A DNA stretch of 7,345 bases from Acidobacteriaceae bacterium. Lineage in GTDB: Bacteria > Acidobacteriota > Terriglobia > Terriglobales > Acidobacteriaceae. Shown piece by piece: positions 1 to 5,162 of the stretch (position 1 is its first letter; the number at the start of each line of letters is the position of its first letter). The notes below the pieces were generated by a model that saw only the letters and a list, made by a program, of their open reading frames with translations, was not told the DNA's origin and ran no database searches. The DNA is taken from positions 1 through 7,345 of the forward strand of contig JASHUF010000501.1 in NCBI GenBank assembly GCA_030040175.1. Reading direction: 5' to 3'. The translations under genes and the position numbers were made by a program.

Positions 1-698
1 CCGGAGTCGCCCAGAATTCCGAATGCCTCCAGCACAGGCTTGATCCGCTCCTGCGAGTTGGTTTGCAAACAGGCTGCGGCTACTTCCAGCACCCTGCGGG
101 AACGGTACGCAATCGGTTCGCCATTGCGGTAAAAGCGTTCCGCCAGAACAATGGCCTCCAGTTGCGCAACCGCCCGGTCGAGGATGTCGTTGATCAAAAT
201 ATAGCTGTATTGCCGGAAATTCTCAATCTCCTTGCGGGCTTCGCCCAGGCGGCGATACACCTCCTCCTCGTCCACCACGCCTTCTGCGCGGCTGCGATTG
301 CGCAACCGCGTGCGCAGCACGTTGGGGTTGGGCGGCAGAACGAAAATGCTTACCGCTTCCGGCATTTTCTGCCGCACCTGGGCCGCGCCCTGGACATCGA
401 TGTCGAGAAGAAGATCGTGCCCGGCGCCGCGCGCGTCTTCCAGCGAAAGCCGCGCGGTGCCGTAAAGCCTGCCGAAGACCTCAGCGTACTCGAGGAACAA
501 TCCAGCTTCCACCATGCGCAGGAACTCTTCCCGCGTGGTGAAGTGGTACTCGCGCCCGTCTTCCTCTGAGCCGCGCGGCGCGCGCGTGGTCCAGGAGACG
601 GAAAAATCGACACCGCTCACCTGTTTGCGCAGCTCGCTCACCAGCGTGCTCTTCCCCGAGCCCGAAGGCGCCGAGATGATAAAAAGAATTCCCGCCAA
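1..698 (-). CDS. gmk: Guanylate kinase (3' end outside the window)
   Basis: Guanylate kinase transfers phosphate from ATP to GMP to make GDP in the cytoplasm, and is normally essential for purine nucleotide supply. Reading the minus strand from 698 gives 232 residues before the window ends. The P-loop SAPSGSGKST is at residues 9-18. The GMP-binding segment runs from about residue 33 to 53 and contains SWTTR, R42 and the GREYHF end. FLEYAEVFG is at 68-76 and LLLDIDVQGA at 96-105. The arginine-rich lid LRTRLRNRSR is near 128-137. The start is set by an in-frame TAA about 42 bases upstream with no ATG or GTG between, leaving TTG at 698-696 (giving MAGILFIISAPSG) with AAGGG just upstream. Typical Gmk proteins end near residue 200-210; this one is still open at 232, so it has a C-terminal extension of 25 or more residues. 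It lies downstream of yicC on the same strand but is separated from it by a repeat-filled spacer. Confidence 0.96.
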   Translation of the reverse strand, partial: MAGILFIISAPSGSGKSTLVSELRKQVSGVDFSVSWTTRAPRGSEEDGREYHFTTREEFLRMVEAGLFLEYAEVFGRLYGTARLSLEDARGAGHDLLLDIDVQGAAQVRQKMPEAVSIFVLPPNPNVLRTRLRNRSRAEGVVDEEEVYRRLGEARKEIENFRQYSYILINDILDRAVAQLEAIVLAERFYRNGEPIAYRSRRVLEVAAACLQTNSQERIKPVLEAFGILGDS

Positions 699-793
699 TG
701 TTCTCGCTTCCCTTGTGGCTTTCGCTGCGCGTGCCTTTTACTCGCTAGAGCCGGTTGCAGTCGTGGATCGGAGCCCAAAAGCAACTTCCCTCA

Positions 794-895
794 GGGGCTA
801 GAGCATTTTCGGAATACACCTAGACTTCTTGAGGAAAAAGCCACTTAGGAGTGTGCTTTCGGTCTACGGCAATTCCGAAAATGCTAGAAAGCCCC
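794..895. repeat. ~100-bp imperfect palindrome, MITE- or REP-like
   Basis: A perfect 14-bp inverted repeat, AGCATTTTCGGAAT at 802-815 and its complement at 872-885, is extended outward by GGGGCT (794-799) and AGCCCC (890-895) across a small internal asymmetry (two bases against four). The 56-base centre can form a weaker nested stem: CCTA at 818-821 can pair with TAGG at 846-849, with ACA/TGT outside it. No ORF lies inside and no target-site duplication is evident at the ends. The size and structure suit a non-autonomous miniature element or a REP/BIME-like sequence. It would fold into a long hairpin in the yicC-gmk transcript if the genes are co-transcribed. The structure is read directly; the mobile-element reading is inference. 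Confidence 0.65.
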
Positions 896-914
896 AGCAC
901 GTATGTGGCGCTTT

Positions 915-931
915 CGGCCCGGCTAAGGCCG
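915..931. repeat. GC-rich hairpin, REP-like
   Basis: CGGCC (915-919) pairs with GGCCG (927-931) around a seven-base loop, and TGCCCTTTT follows on the plus strand. No plus-strand gene ends here, so it is not obviously a terminator for anything. The sequence resembles the short GGCTAAGGCCGTGCCC type of dispersed intergenic hairpin that I associate with acidobacterial genomes. That resemblance is from memory and unverified. Confidence 0.35.
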
Positions 932-971
932 TGCCCTTTTACAAACCGAGTTCCTGCAGAGAGTTCTGGTT

Positions 972-1020
972 CCTACTCCCTACTCCCTGACACCTGACAC
1001 CTGACACCTGACACCTGAAG
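972..1020. repeat. Heptamer tandem array: (CCTACTC)x2, (CCTGACA)x4, CCTGAAG
   Basis: Seven consecutive 7-bp units begin at 972 and end at 1020, two bases before the yicC stop codon region. The first two are CCTACTC, the next four are CCTGACA, and the last is CCTGAAG, all sharing CCT in register. On the transcribed minus strand they read as TGTCAGG and GAGTAGG units directly after the yicC stop. Heptanucleotide short tandem repeats of this kind are well known in filamentous cyanobacterial intergenic regions. Copy-number variation by slippage is expected of such arrays. No function is evident. Confidence 0.9.
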
Positions 1021-1022
1021 AA

Positions 1023-1916
1023 TCATTCCACGTTCTGAATCTGCTCGCGGGCCTTTTCGATCTCGGCTTTCATGGCCAACCCCAATTCGGTTACGCGCGT
1101 ACCCTTGCCGCTCACGCCGCCGGTCTTCGAGAGCAGGGTGTTGGCCTCGCGGTTCATTTCCTGGAGCAGAAAGTCGAGCTTCTTACCGGCTTCGCCGCCG
1201 CTTTGAAGCAGCTCGCGAAAATGGGCGACATGCGCGGTCATGCGCGCCAGTTCCTCGGCCACGTCGCTGCGTTCCACCAGAACGGCCACTTCTTCGAGCA
1301 GCCGCTGCTGATTGAACTCGGGGCCCGTGGCGGCGCTGAGGCGCTGCGCAAGGCGCTCCTGGTAGCGCTTTTCGATTTCCGGACGCAGTGCGGCGACCCC
1401 TTCCGTGGCTTCCGCCAGGCGATCGAGCGTGTTCAAAAGAACCGCTTCCAGAGCCTCGCCTTCGCGGGCGCGCATGGACTTCAGTTTGTCAAGCAGCGGC
1501 GCGATCTGCTCCAGCACGCTGGCCGCAAGCATGGCCAAATCCTCGTCGCGGCCGCCATCGGACTGCAATGCGCCCGGCAGCCGCAGTACGGAGTTGAGGT
1601 CCGGCTCGCCTTCGAGGCCATGCTCGCGGCGCGCCTCTTCGAAGGCTGCGAGATAGCCCGAAACCAGCTCGCGATTGTAGCCCCCTCTCTGTTGCGCGCT
1701 GCGATCGAGCGTGAGCGTCAATTCCACGTGGCCGCGGACGAGAGCCTCTTTGAACAGCCTGCGCAGATCCATTTCCAGAGCGTCCAGGCCGGCGGGCAAA
1801 CGGAACTGCAGATCGAGAAACCGGTGGTTCACGCTTTTCAGGCTCATCGTGTAGTTGAGCTGAGGATTGACGCGGACCTGCACCAGCGCAAATCCAGTCA
1901 TCGAATACAAAGGCAT
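1023..1916 (-). CDS. yicC: YicC/YloC-family endoribonuclease
   Basis: This is a 297-residue member of the YicC/YloC family, long annotated as stress-induced and now characterised in Escherichia coli and Bacillus as an endoribonuclease acting on RNA in the cytoplasm. The N-terminal YicC domain begins with MPLYSMTGFA, has the conserved SVNHRFLDL at residues 28-36, and extends to about residue 155, including MRAREGEAL at 148-156. The C-terminal domain carries ERSDVAEELARM near 215-226, the signature LLQEMNREANTLLSKTGG at about 250-267, and the end IEKAREQIQNVE. The length is normal for the family. The start is ATG 1916-1914, one base after the TAG of the exporter gene, with GGAGG at 1930-1926 inside the end of that gene. 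This makes the two genes co-transcribed and probably translationally coupled. yicC followed by gmk is a recurrent bacterial neighbourhood, here interrupted by a repeat-rich spacer. Confidence 0.96.
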   Translation of the reverse strand: MPLYSMTGFALVQVRVNPQLNYTMSLKSVNHRFLDLQFRLPAGLDALEMDLRRLFKEALVRGHVELTLTLDRSAQQRGGYNRELVSGYLAAFEEARREHGLEGEPDLNSVLRLPGALQSDGGRDEDLAMLAASVLEQIAPLLDKLKSMRAREGEALEAVLLNTLDRLAEATEGVAALRPEIEKRYQERLAQRLSAATGPEFNQQRLLEEVAVLVERSDVAEELARMTAHVAHFRELLQSGGEAGKKLDFLLQEMNREANTLLSKTGGVSGKGTRVTELGLAMKAEIEKAREQIQNVE

Positions 1917-1917
1917 G

Positions 1918-3798
1918 CTACCGTGCCTCCGGAGAAGCGGTGAGCGCAGGCGCCAGCGGACTGCCGGTATGCGCTTCCGGCATGTCGATGAACTGGAGAT
2001 GATAAAGCTTTTGGTAAGTGGGCGAAGTCAGCAGCAGCTCTTCGTGGCAGCCGACGGCGGTGATGCGCCCTTCCTCGAGCACGGCAATGCGATTGGCGCG
2101 GCGAATGGTGGAAAGGCGATGGGCAATAACCAGCACGGTGCGATCCTTCATCAGGTTCTTGAGCGCAGCCTGCACCAGAGATTCGCTTTCGGCGTCGAGA
2201 GCGGAGGTAGCCTCATCGAGGATGAGGATGGGCGCGTCCTTGACAAGGGCGCGGGCGATGGCAAGCCTCTGGCGCTCGCCTCCGGAGAGACGGAACCCTT
2301 TCTCGCCGACGATGGTCTCGTACCCCTGCGGCATGCGCAGGATGAAATCGTGCGCCAGCGCGTTGCGCGCAGCCCGCTCCACCAGGGAAAATCTGGCATC
2401 GGGTTGGCCGTAAGCGATGTTGTTGCGCACTGTGTCATTGAACAGGATGGTTTCCTGCGTCACTTGGGAAATCTGCCGGCGCAGCGACGCCAGGGTAAGA
2501 GCGCGAATGTCCTGTCCGCCAATCACGATGCGACCCGAAGTGACGTCAAAGAAGCGGGGAATGAGATTGACCAGAGTGGATTTTCCGGCGCCGCTCGGAC
2601 CTACAACCGCGAGCACTTCTCCGGCGCGCACTTCGAGATCGACGTGATCCAGAACCTGCTGCTCGCCATCGGCATTGGAATAGGAGAAGCCCACGTCCTC
2701 AAAGCGGATCGAATCGCGGAAGCGCGGCAGCACCGCCGCGCGCGGGCGTTCGATCACATCGTCCTTCACGTCAAAGAAGGCGAAGATGGAGGCCGAAGCG
2801 CCCATGGCCTGTTGAAAGTTGTTGTAATACGAAGCAAACCGGCGCACCGGATCGTAGAGCTTGAAGAGCGCAATGATGAAGGTGATGAAGACCTCCGCCG
2901 TCATGCGTCCGTGCTGGATCTCGGTGCGGCCAATCCACAAGAGCAGCGCAATGGCCACCGAGCCGATCGTGTCCATGAGCGGGGAGCTGATGGATTGCAC
3001 GCGGACGCTGTGCAGGTTGGCGCGGAAGAGCCGCTTCGCGGCCTTCTGGAAGCGAAGAATCTCCCAGAGCTCGGTGTTGAACGCCTTGACAATGCGGTTA
3101 CCGGTCACGGTCTCGTGCAGGATGTTCTGGATCTCGGCCAGCTTGTCCTGCCCGGTGCGCGTGCGCTTGCGCACGGAGCGGCCGATGCGGCGCGCCGAAG
3201 TGACGACAACGGGCACAAACAACAGCAGCGCCCAGCTCAGACGGCCGCCGAGGGCGATGACCAGACACATGGTAGCGGCAAAGGTAAAAAACTGCTGCAG
3301 AAAATCGCCGAGCACGGAGCTGAGCGCAGTCTGCACGCGGTCCACGTCGTTGATGAGCGTGGAAAGGATGGTTCCCGTCGGGTGACGGTGAAAGAAGCTG
3401 GCCGAGCGGCGGATGATGGTCTCATACAGGCGATTGCGCAGGTCGGTGATGGTGCCGAAGCCGGCGTAATTCACCAGATAGGTGCCGGCGTAGTCGCAAA
3501 TTCCCTTGATGATGGTCGAGCCGATCAGAGCGGCCGCAATCACGGTGAGCACGTTGTGCATGTGCATCCAGCCGGGAATCATGCTATGCACGTCGAAGCG
3601 CCACCGGGGCGGAGCGGACGGAAACAACGGCAGCGCGCTGGAGGTTGATTGCGGCTTGAGCACAACGCCCAGAATGGGCACAAAAAGCGCCACGCGCAAA
3701 GTGTCCAGCACGCCCACGACGGCCAGCAGAAGCACGCCCGGAATCCACTCGAGCGTGTAGGGCAGGCCGTAGCGCAGAAGGCGGAGAAAATTCTTCAT
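1918..3798 (-). CDS. MsbA-type ABC exporter (fused membrane and ATPase domains)
   Basis: This 626-residue half-transporter should work as a homodimer in the inner membrane. Residues 1 to about 335 form the six-helix exporter domain: hydrophobic segments are visible near 19-47, 82-100, 165-200 and 275-315, and SFFHRHPTGTILSTLINDV is at 134-152. The ATPase domain has the A-loop Tyr373, Walker A GPSGAGKST 400-408, Q-loop Gln448, ABC signature LSGGERQ 504-510, Walker B ILILDE 524-529 followed by the D-loop SALD, and the switch His560 in IAHRLST. All catalytic elements are intact. The overall form resembles MsbA (lipid A flippase) and related lipid or multidrug exporters; substrate cannot be fixed from sequence. 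The divergent gmhB-like gene makes an LPS-related substrate plausible. The start is the ATG at 3798-3796, giving MKNFLRLLRYGLPY; no strong Shine-Dalgarno precedes it. A possible -10 lies about 65 bases upstream. The stop is one base from yicC. Confidence 0.95.
   Translation of the reverse strand: MKNFLRLLRYGLPYTLEWIPGVLLLAVVGVLDTLRVALFVPILGVVLKPQSTSSALPLFPSAPPRWRFDVHSMIPGWMHMHNVLTVIAAALIGSTIIKGICDYAGTYLVNYAGFGTITDLRNRLYETIIRRSASFFHRHPTGTILSTLINDVDRVQTALSSVLGDFLQQFFTFAATMCLVIALGGRLSWALLLFVPVVVTSARRIGRSVRKRTRTGQDKLAEIQNILHETVTGNRIVKAFNTELWEILRFQKAAKRLFRANLHSVRVQSISSPLMDTIGSVAIALLLWIGRTEIQHGRMTAEVFITFIIALFKLYDPVRRFASYYNNFQQAMGASASIFAFFDVKDDVIERPRAAVLPRFRDSIRFEDVGFSYSNADGEQQVLDHVDLEVRAGEVLAVVGPSGAGKSTLVNLIPRFFDVTSGRIVIGGQDIRALTLASLRRQISQVTQETILFNDTVRNNIAYGQPDARFSLVERAARNALAHDFILRMPQGYETIVGEKGFRLSGGERQRLAIARALVKDAPILILDEATSALDAESESLVQAALKNLMKDRTVLVIAHRLSTIRRANRIAVLEEGRITAVGCHEELLLTSPTYQKLYHLQFIDMPEAHTGSPLAPALTASPEAR
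1926..1930 (-). promoter_or_regulatory. Ribosome binding site of yicC inside the exporter gene
   Basis: The minus strand reads GGAGG at 1930-1926, nine bases before the yicC ATG. It lies within the last codons of the upstream exporter, whose TAG ends one base before that ATG. This supports the ATG at 1916 and translational coupling of the two genes. Confidence 0.75.
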
Positions 3799-3860
3799 GC
3801 GTGAGGACTCGCCCGTCGAGCCGGTCCCGGTTGCGGATGGGCGCGAAGGTCCATCTCCCT

Positions 3861-3866
3861 ATTGTA
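3861..3866 (-). promoter_or_regulatory. Candidate -10 box for the exporter-yicC operon
   Basis: The minus strand reads GATACAATAGGG across this point, and TACAAT matches the sigma-70 -10 consensus at five of six positions. Transcription would start near 3854, leaving a leader of about 55 bases before the exporter ATG at 3798. No good -35 hexamer is present at 16-18 bases upstream, so this is only a candidate. Confidence 0.35.
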
Positions 3867-3957
3867 TCCGCAGAGCAAGCAGCGCCGGCCGGCGGGAAGC
3901 GCGAGCCGGAGAAGCCCTGTTTCGGCGGGCACAAGGAAGCTCTCCTGAAACGCACGC

Positions 3958-3963
3958 TATGAT
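3958..3963 (+). promoter_or_regulatory. Candidate -10 box (TATGAT) just before gmhB
   Basis: TATGAT matches the -10 consensus at five of six positions. The first base of the GTG at 3970 lies seven bases after its end, the usual distance to a transcription start. If used, the mRNA would be leaderless or nearly so, which would explain the absence of a Shine-Dalgarno sequence before 3970. No -35 consensus is visible upstream. Confidence 0.3.
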
Positions 3964-3969
3964 AACCGC

Positions 3970-4554
3970 GTGACCCTGACGCGCCAAGCCGCAGACTGGA
4001 GCAACGTGAGGACGGTGTTTCTTGACCGCGACGGCGTGCTGAACCGGAAAGCGCCGGAGGGGGAATACGTCGCGCGCTGGGAGGATTTCGAAATCCTGGA
4101 CGGGGTTATGGCGGCGCTGGGCCGATTGCGCGGCGCGGGACTGCGGACCATTGTGGTGACCAACCAGCGCGGCATTGCCCTGGGCCGCTATGCGTTGCGA
4201 GATGTGGAATCGATTCACGCGAAGTTTCAGGAACTCCTGGCCGCGAGCGGCGCGCAGATCGACGCCGTTTACATTTGCCCCCACGACCATGGCGAGTGCA
4301 ACTGCCGCAAGCCGCTGCCGGGATTATTTGAGCAGGCCGCAGCCGAGTATCCCGGCATCTCTGCCGCGGAAAGCGTCATGATTGGAGATTCGCGCGTGGA
4401 TATGGAATTCGGGAAGAGGTTGGGGATAAGGACCATCCTGATTGAAGGCGAGCGCGAGAACAGCGCGCCGTCAAAGGAGAAGGCTCGAGAGATCGCGGAT
4501 CTACGCTGCTCATCCCTGCGGGAAGCCGTCAACGCAATCCTTGGCCCTGCATAA
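3970..4554 (+). CDS. gmhB: D-glycero-D-manno-heptose 1,7-bisphosphate 7-phosphatase (HAD-IIIA family)
   Basis: The family removes the 7-phosphate from heptose 1,7-bisphosphate on the way to ADP-heptose, the LPS core sugar donor, in the cytoplasm. The protein has 194 residues. HAD motif I FLDRDGVLN gives nucleophile Asp19 and acid/base Asp21; motif II is VVTNQ at 62-66; CRKP at 112-115 holds the motif III Lys114; motif IV GDSRVDM at 139-145 gives Asp140 and Asp144. A zinc site is seen as Cys103, His105, Cys110 and Cys112. The gap between His105 and Cys110 is four residues, much shorter than in E. coli GmhB and closer to the HisB N-terminal histidinol-phosphatase form. No his genes are nearby, and the MsbA-like neighbour favours an LPS role. 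The start is uncertain. GTG 3970 has no Shine-Dalgarno, while the in-frame GTG at 4006 has GGAG four bases upstream and would give a natural MRTVFLDRDG N-terminus of 182 residues. Confidence 0.88.
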   Translation: MTLTRQAADWSNVRTVFLDRDGVLNRKAPEGEYVARWEDFEILDGVMAALGRLRGAGLRTIVVTNQRGIALGRYALRDVESIHAKFQELLAASGAQIDAVYICPHDHGECNCRKPLPGLFEQAAAEYPGISAAESVMIGDSRVDMEFGKRLGIRTILIEGERENSAPSKEKAREIADLRCSSLREAVNAILGPA

Positions 4555-4558
4555 AAAG

Positions 4559-4592
4559 AAGAGCGGGAACCACCGGGACGGTCCCCGCTCTT
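4559..4592 (-). terminator. Strong intrinsic terminator hairpin between convergent genes
   Basis: AAGAGCGGG (4559-4567) pairs perfectly with CCCGCTCTT (4584-4592); inside, one mismatch is followed by three more pairs (ACC with GGT) around an eight-base loop. It begins five bases after the gmhB stop. Read on the minus strand the stem is followed by CTTTTT, the classic form for a terminator of minus-strand transcripts. On the plus strand no T-run follows, but the hairpin still sits exactly where gmhB transcription should end. It is therefore best read as a shared or minus-oriented terminator. Confidence 0.75.
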
Positions 4593-4723
4593 GGCTATGA
4601 ACCGAATCTCTCTGGATTCCATCCCGTGTAACCCGGCTCGCCGGCTACAGCGGAGCGAAAAAAACTCGCCCGGCTTACGCGCTTGGAGTTAACGCGCGGG
4701 TGGAAATCGGACCTGTCGGTGGC

Positions 4724-4741
4724 AAATTTCAGCAGTAATTT
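4724..4741. repeat. Short inverted repeat AAATT-n8-AATTT
   Basis: AAATT at 4724-4728 and AATTT at 4737-4741 are exact complements across eight bases. This lies 27 bases from a similar, longer inverted repeat at 4768-4784. Such spaced AT-rich half-sites can be binding sites for a dimeric regulator, but no promoter or adjacent gene start supports that here. Confidence 0.3.
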
Positions 4742-4767
4742 AGGGAAGACGATGCCAAAACGCAAGT

Positions 4768-4784
4768 GAAATTTTCTGAATTTC
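4768..4784. repeat. Perfect inverted repeat GAAATT-n5-AATTTC
   Basis: GAAATT (4768-4773) and AATTTC (4779-4784) form a perfect 6-bp dyad around TTCTG in an AT-rich patch. It could be an operator-like site or a chance palindrome; there is no flanking gene start that it would obviously control. Confidence 0.35.
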
Positions 4785-4921
4785 CGAGAGAAAGTTGCAC
4801 ATTTATGCGGCTTTCGATCTGCCGTAATCGGCATCCCCGTGCTTCGGTAATCCGGGACAGTGGAATCTTGACCTCTGGTCATCCCTTGCAGTAGCCCAGC
4901 CGGCTCGGCCGTGGTGTCTCG

Positions 4922-4938
4922 GCCGCTCAGCGGCTTTT
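4922..4938 (+). terminator. Small terminator-like hairpin with T-run
   Basis: GCCGC (4922-4926) and GCGGC (4930-4934) form a five-pair GC stem with a three-base loop, followed at once by TTTT. It has the form of a weak intrinsic terminator for plus-strand transcription. No called plus-strand gene ends nearby, so it may end read-through from gmhB, end an unrecognised small RNA, or be chance. Confidence 0.3.
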
Positions 4939-4999
4939 ACCAATGTAAAGTGGAACCGCGTCTCTCCAACTTCCCGGGAGGCGCCAACCGCCGTGATTT

Positions 5000-5161
5000 G
5001 TGTGCCTGAGCATGTCTTTCGCCTTGATGGCGCTTGCATTCGTGGCCGGCTTTTCTGCGGCGCCCAACGGCGAACAAGATGGGCGCCAGGTTGTGAGCGG
5101 CTTGGCGGAAACCTGGAACCGCCGCAATAACGATTCCGGGGCGAGACTTCAACCGCAGGCG
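5000..5161 (+). pseudogene. Probable N-terminal remnant of a secreted SnoaL/DUF4440-like protein
   Basis: A plus-strand frame from the GTG at 5000 or the ATG at 5012 encodes a signal-peptide-like start (MSFALMALAFVAGFSAAP) followed by RQVVSGLAETWNRRN. The pattern of a secretion signal, then a short acidic or polar linker, then (R/K)xVxxFxxxWNRxD is typical of secreted SnoaL-like/DUF4440 proteins. Those normally continue for over 100 further residues with a conical barrel. Here the similarity stops after roughly 50 codons, and the frame runs antisense into the end of rhaB, with a stop at 5213-5215. I read this as a gene truncated by rearrangement at the rhaB 3' side. No Shine-Dalgarno precedes either start. 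The family resemblance is from memory of the motif; a chance ORF remains possible. Confidence 0.35.
5059..5087. repeat. 7-bp inverted repeat GGCGCCC-n15-GGGCGCC
   Basis: GGCGCCC at 5059-5065 and GGGCGCC at 5081-5087 are exact complements around a 15-base loop, in the 3' region of rhaB on the minus strand. No T-run follows on either strand, so it is not a standard terminator, though it could protect the rhaB mRNA 3' end. Confidence 0.35.
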
Positions 5162-5162
5162 C

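Larger units (their letters stand above)
699..1022. other. Non-coding spacer between yicC and gmk, filled with repeats
   Basis: These 324 bases contain no credible gene. The short ORF reaching position 801 on the plus strand is the complement of gmk continued into the spacer. The spacer carries a large imperfect palindrome (794-895), a GC-rich hairpin (915-931) and a heptamer array (972-1020), listed separately. About 95 bases directly upstream of the gmk start (699-793) show no clear -35/-10 pair on the minus strand, so I cannot say whether gmk has its own promoter or is read through from yicC. Confidence 0.8.
4593..5162. other. Long spacer between gmhB and rhaB, no intact gene recognised
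   Basis: Between the terminator and the rhaB stop lie about 570 bases. The left part (about 4720-4810) is clearly richer in A and T than the flanking genes and holds two short inverted repeats. The middle (about 4810-4990) shows a small terminator-like hairpin at 4922-4938 and nothing else I recognise. The right part (5000-5160) holds a probable truncated gene. A minus-strand ORF of 95 codons spans 4595-4882, but it resembles no family I know, has no clear Shine-Dalgarno and has an unusual Arg/Phe/Lys-rich make-up, so I do not call it. No tRNA, tmRNA, RNase P, SRP or 6S RNA signature was seen. Confidence 0.6.

Noticed and set aside
63..569. 168-codon open frame on the plus strand
   Set aside because: It is antisense to gmk, whose motifs are unmistakable.
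915..941. Hairpin with CCCTTTT as a plus-strand terminator
   Set aside because: No plus-strand gene precedes it and the T-run is separated from the stem by several bases; a dispersed REP-like hairpin is a better reading.
972..1020. CRISPR-like or direct-repeat array
   Set aside because: The units are 7 bp with no spacers, so this is a simple tandem repeat and not a CRISPR array.
1203..1943. 246-codon open frame on the plus strand
   Set aside because: It is antisense to the well-supported yicC gene and shows no domain of its own.
1867..3648. 593-codon open frame on the plus strand
   Set aside because: It is the exact complement of the intact ABC exporter. GC-rich codon bias keeps antisense frames open, and the translation is His/Gly/Arg/Glu-rich with no recognisable domain.
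3859..4290. 143-codon minus-strand ORF opposite gmhB
   Set aside because: It is the complement of gmhB and the divergent promoter region, with no motif.
4595..4882. 95-codon minus-strand ORF in the gmhB-rhaB spacer
   Set aside because: No Shine-Dalgarno, no recognisable family, an odd composition, and it runs into the strong terminator. It could be an unknown small protein, but nothing supports it.
4820..4990. Possible riboswitch or known structured RNA
   Set aside because: I compared it by eye with c-di-GMP, cobalamin, 6S, tmRNA, SRP and RNase P core motifs and found no convincing match.
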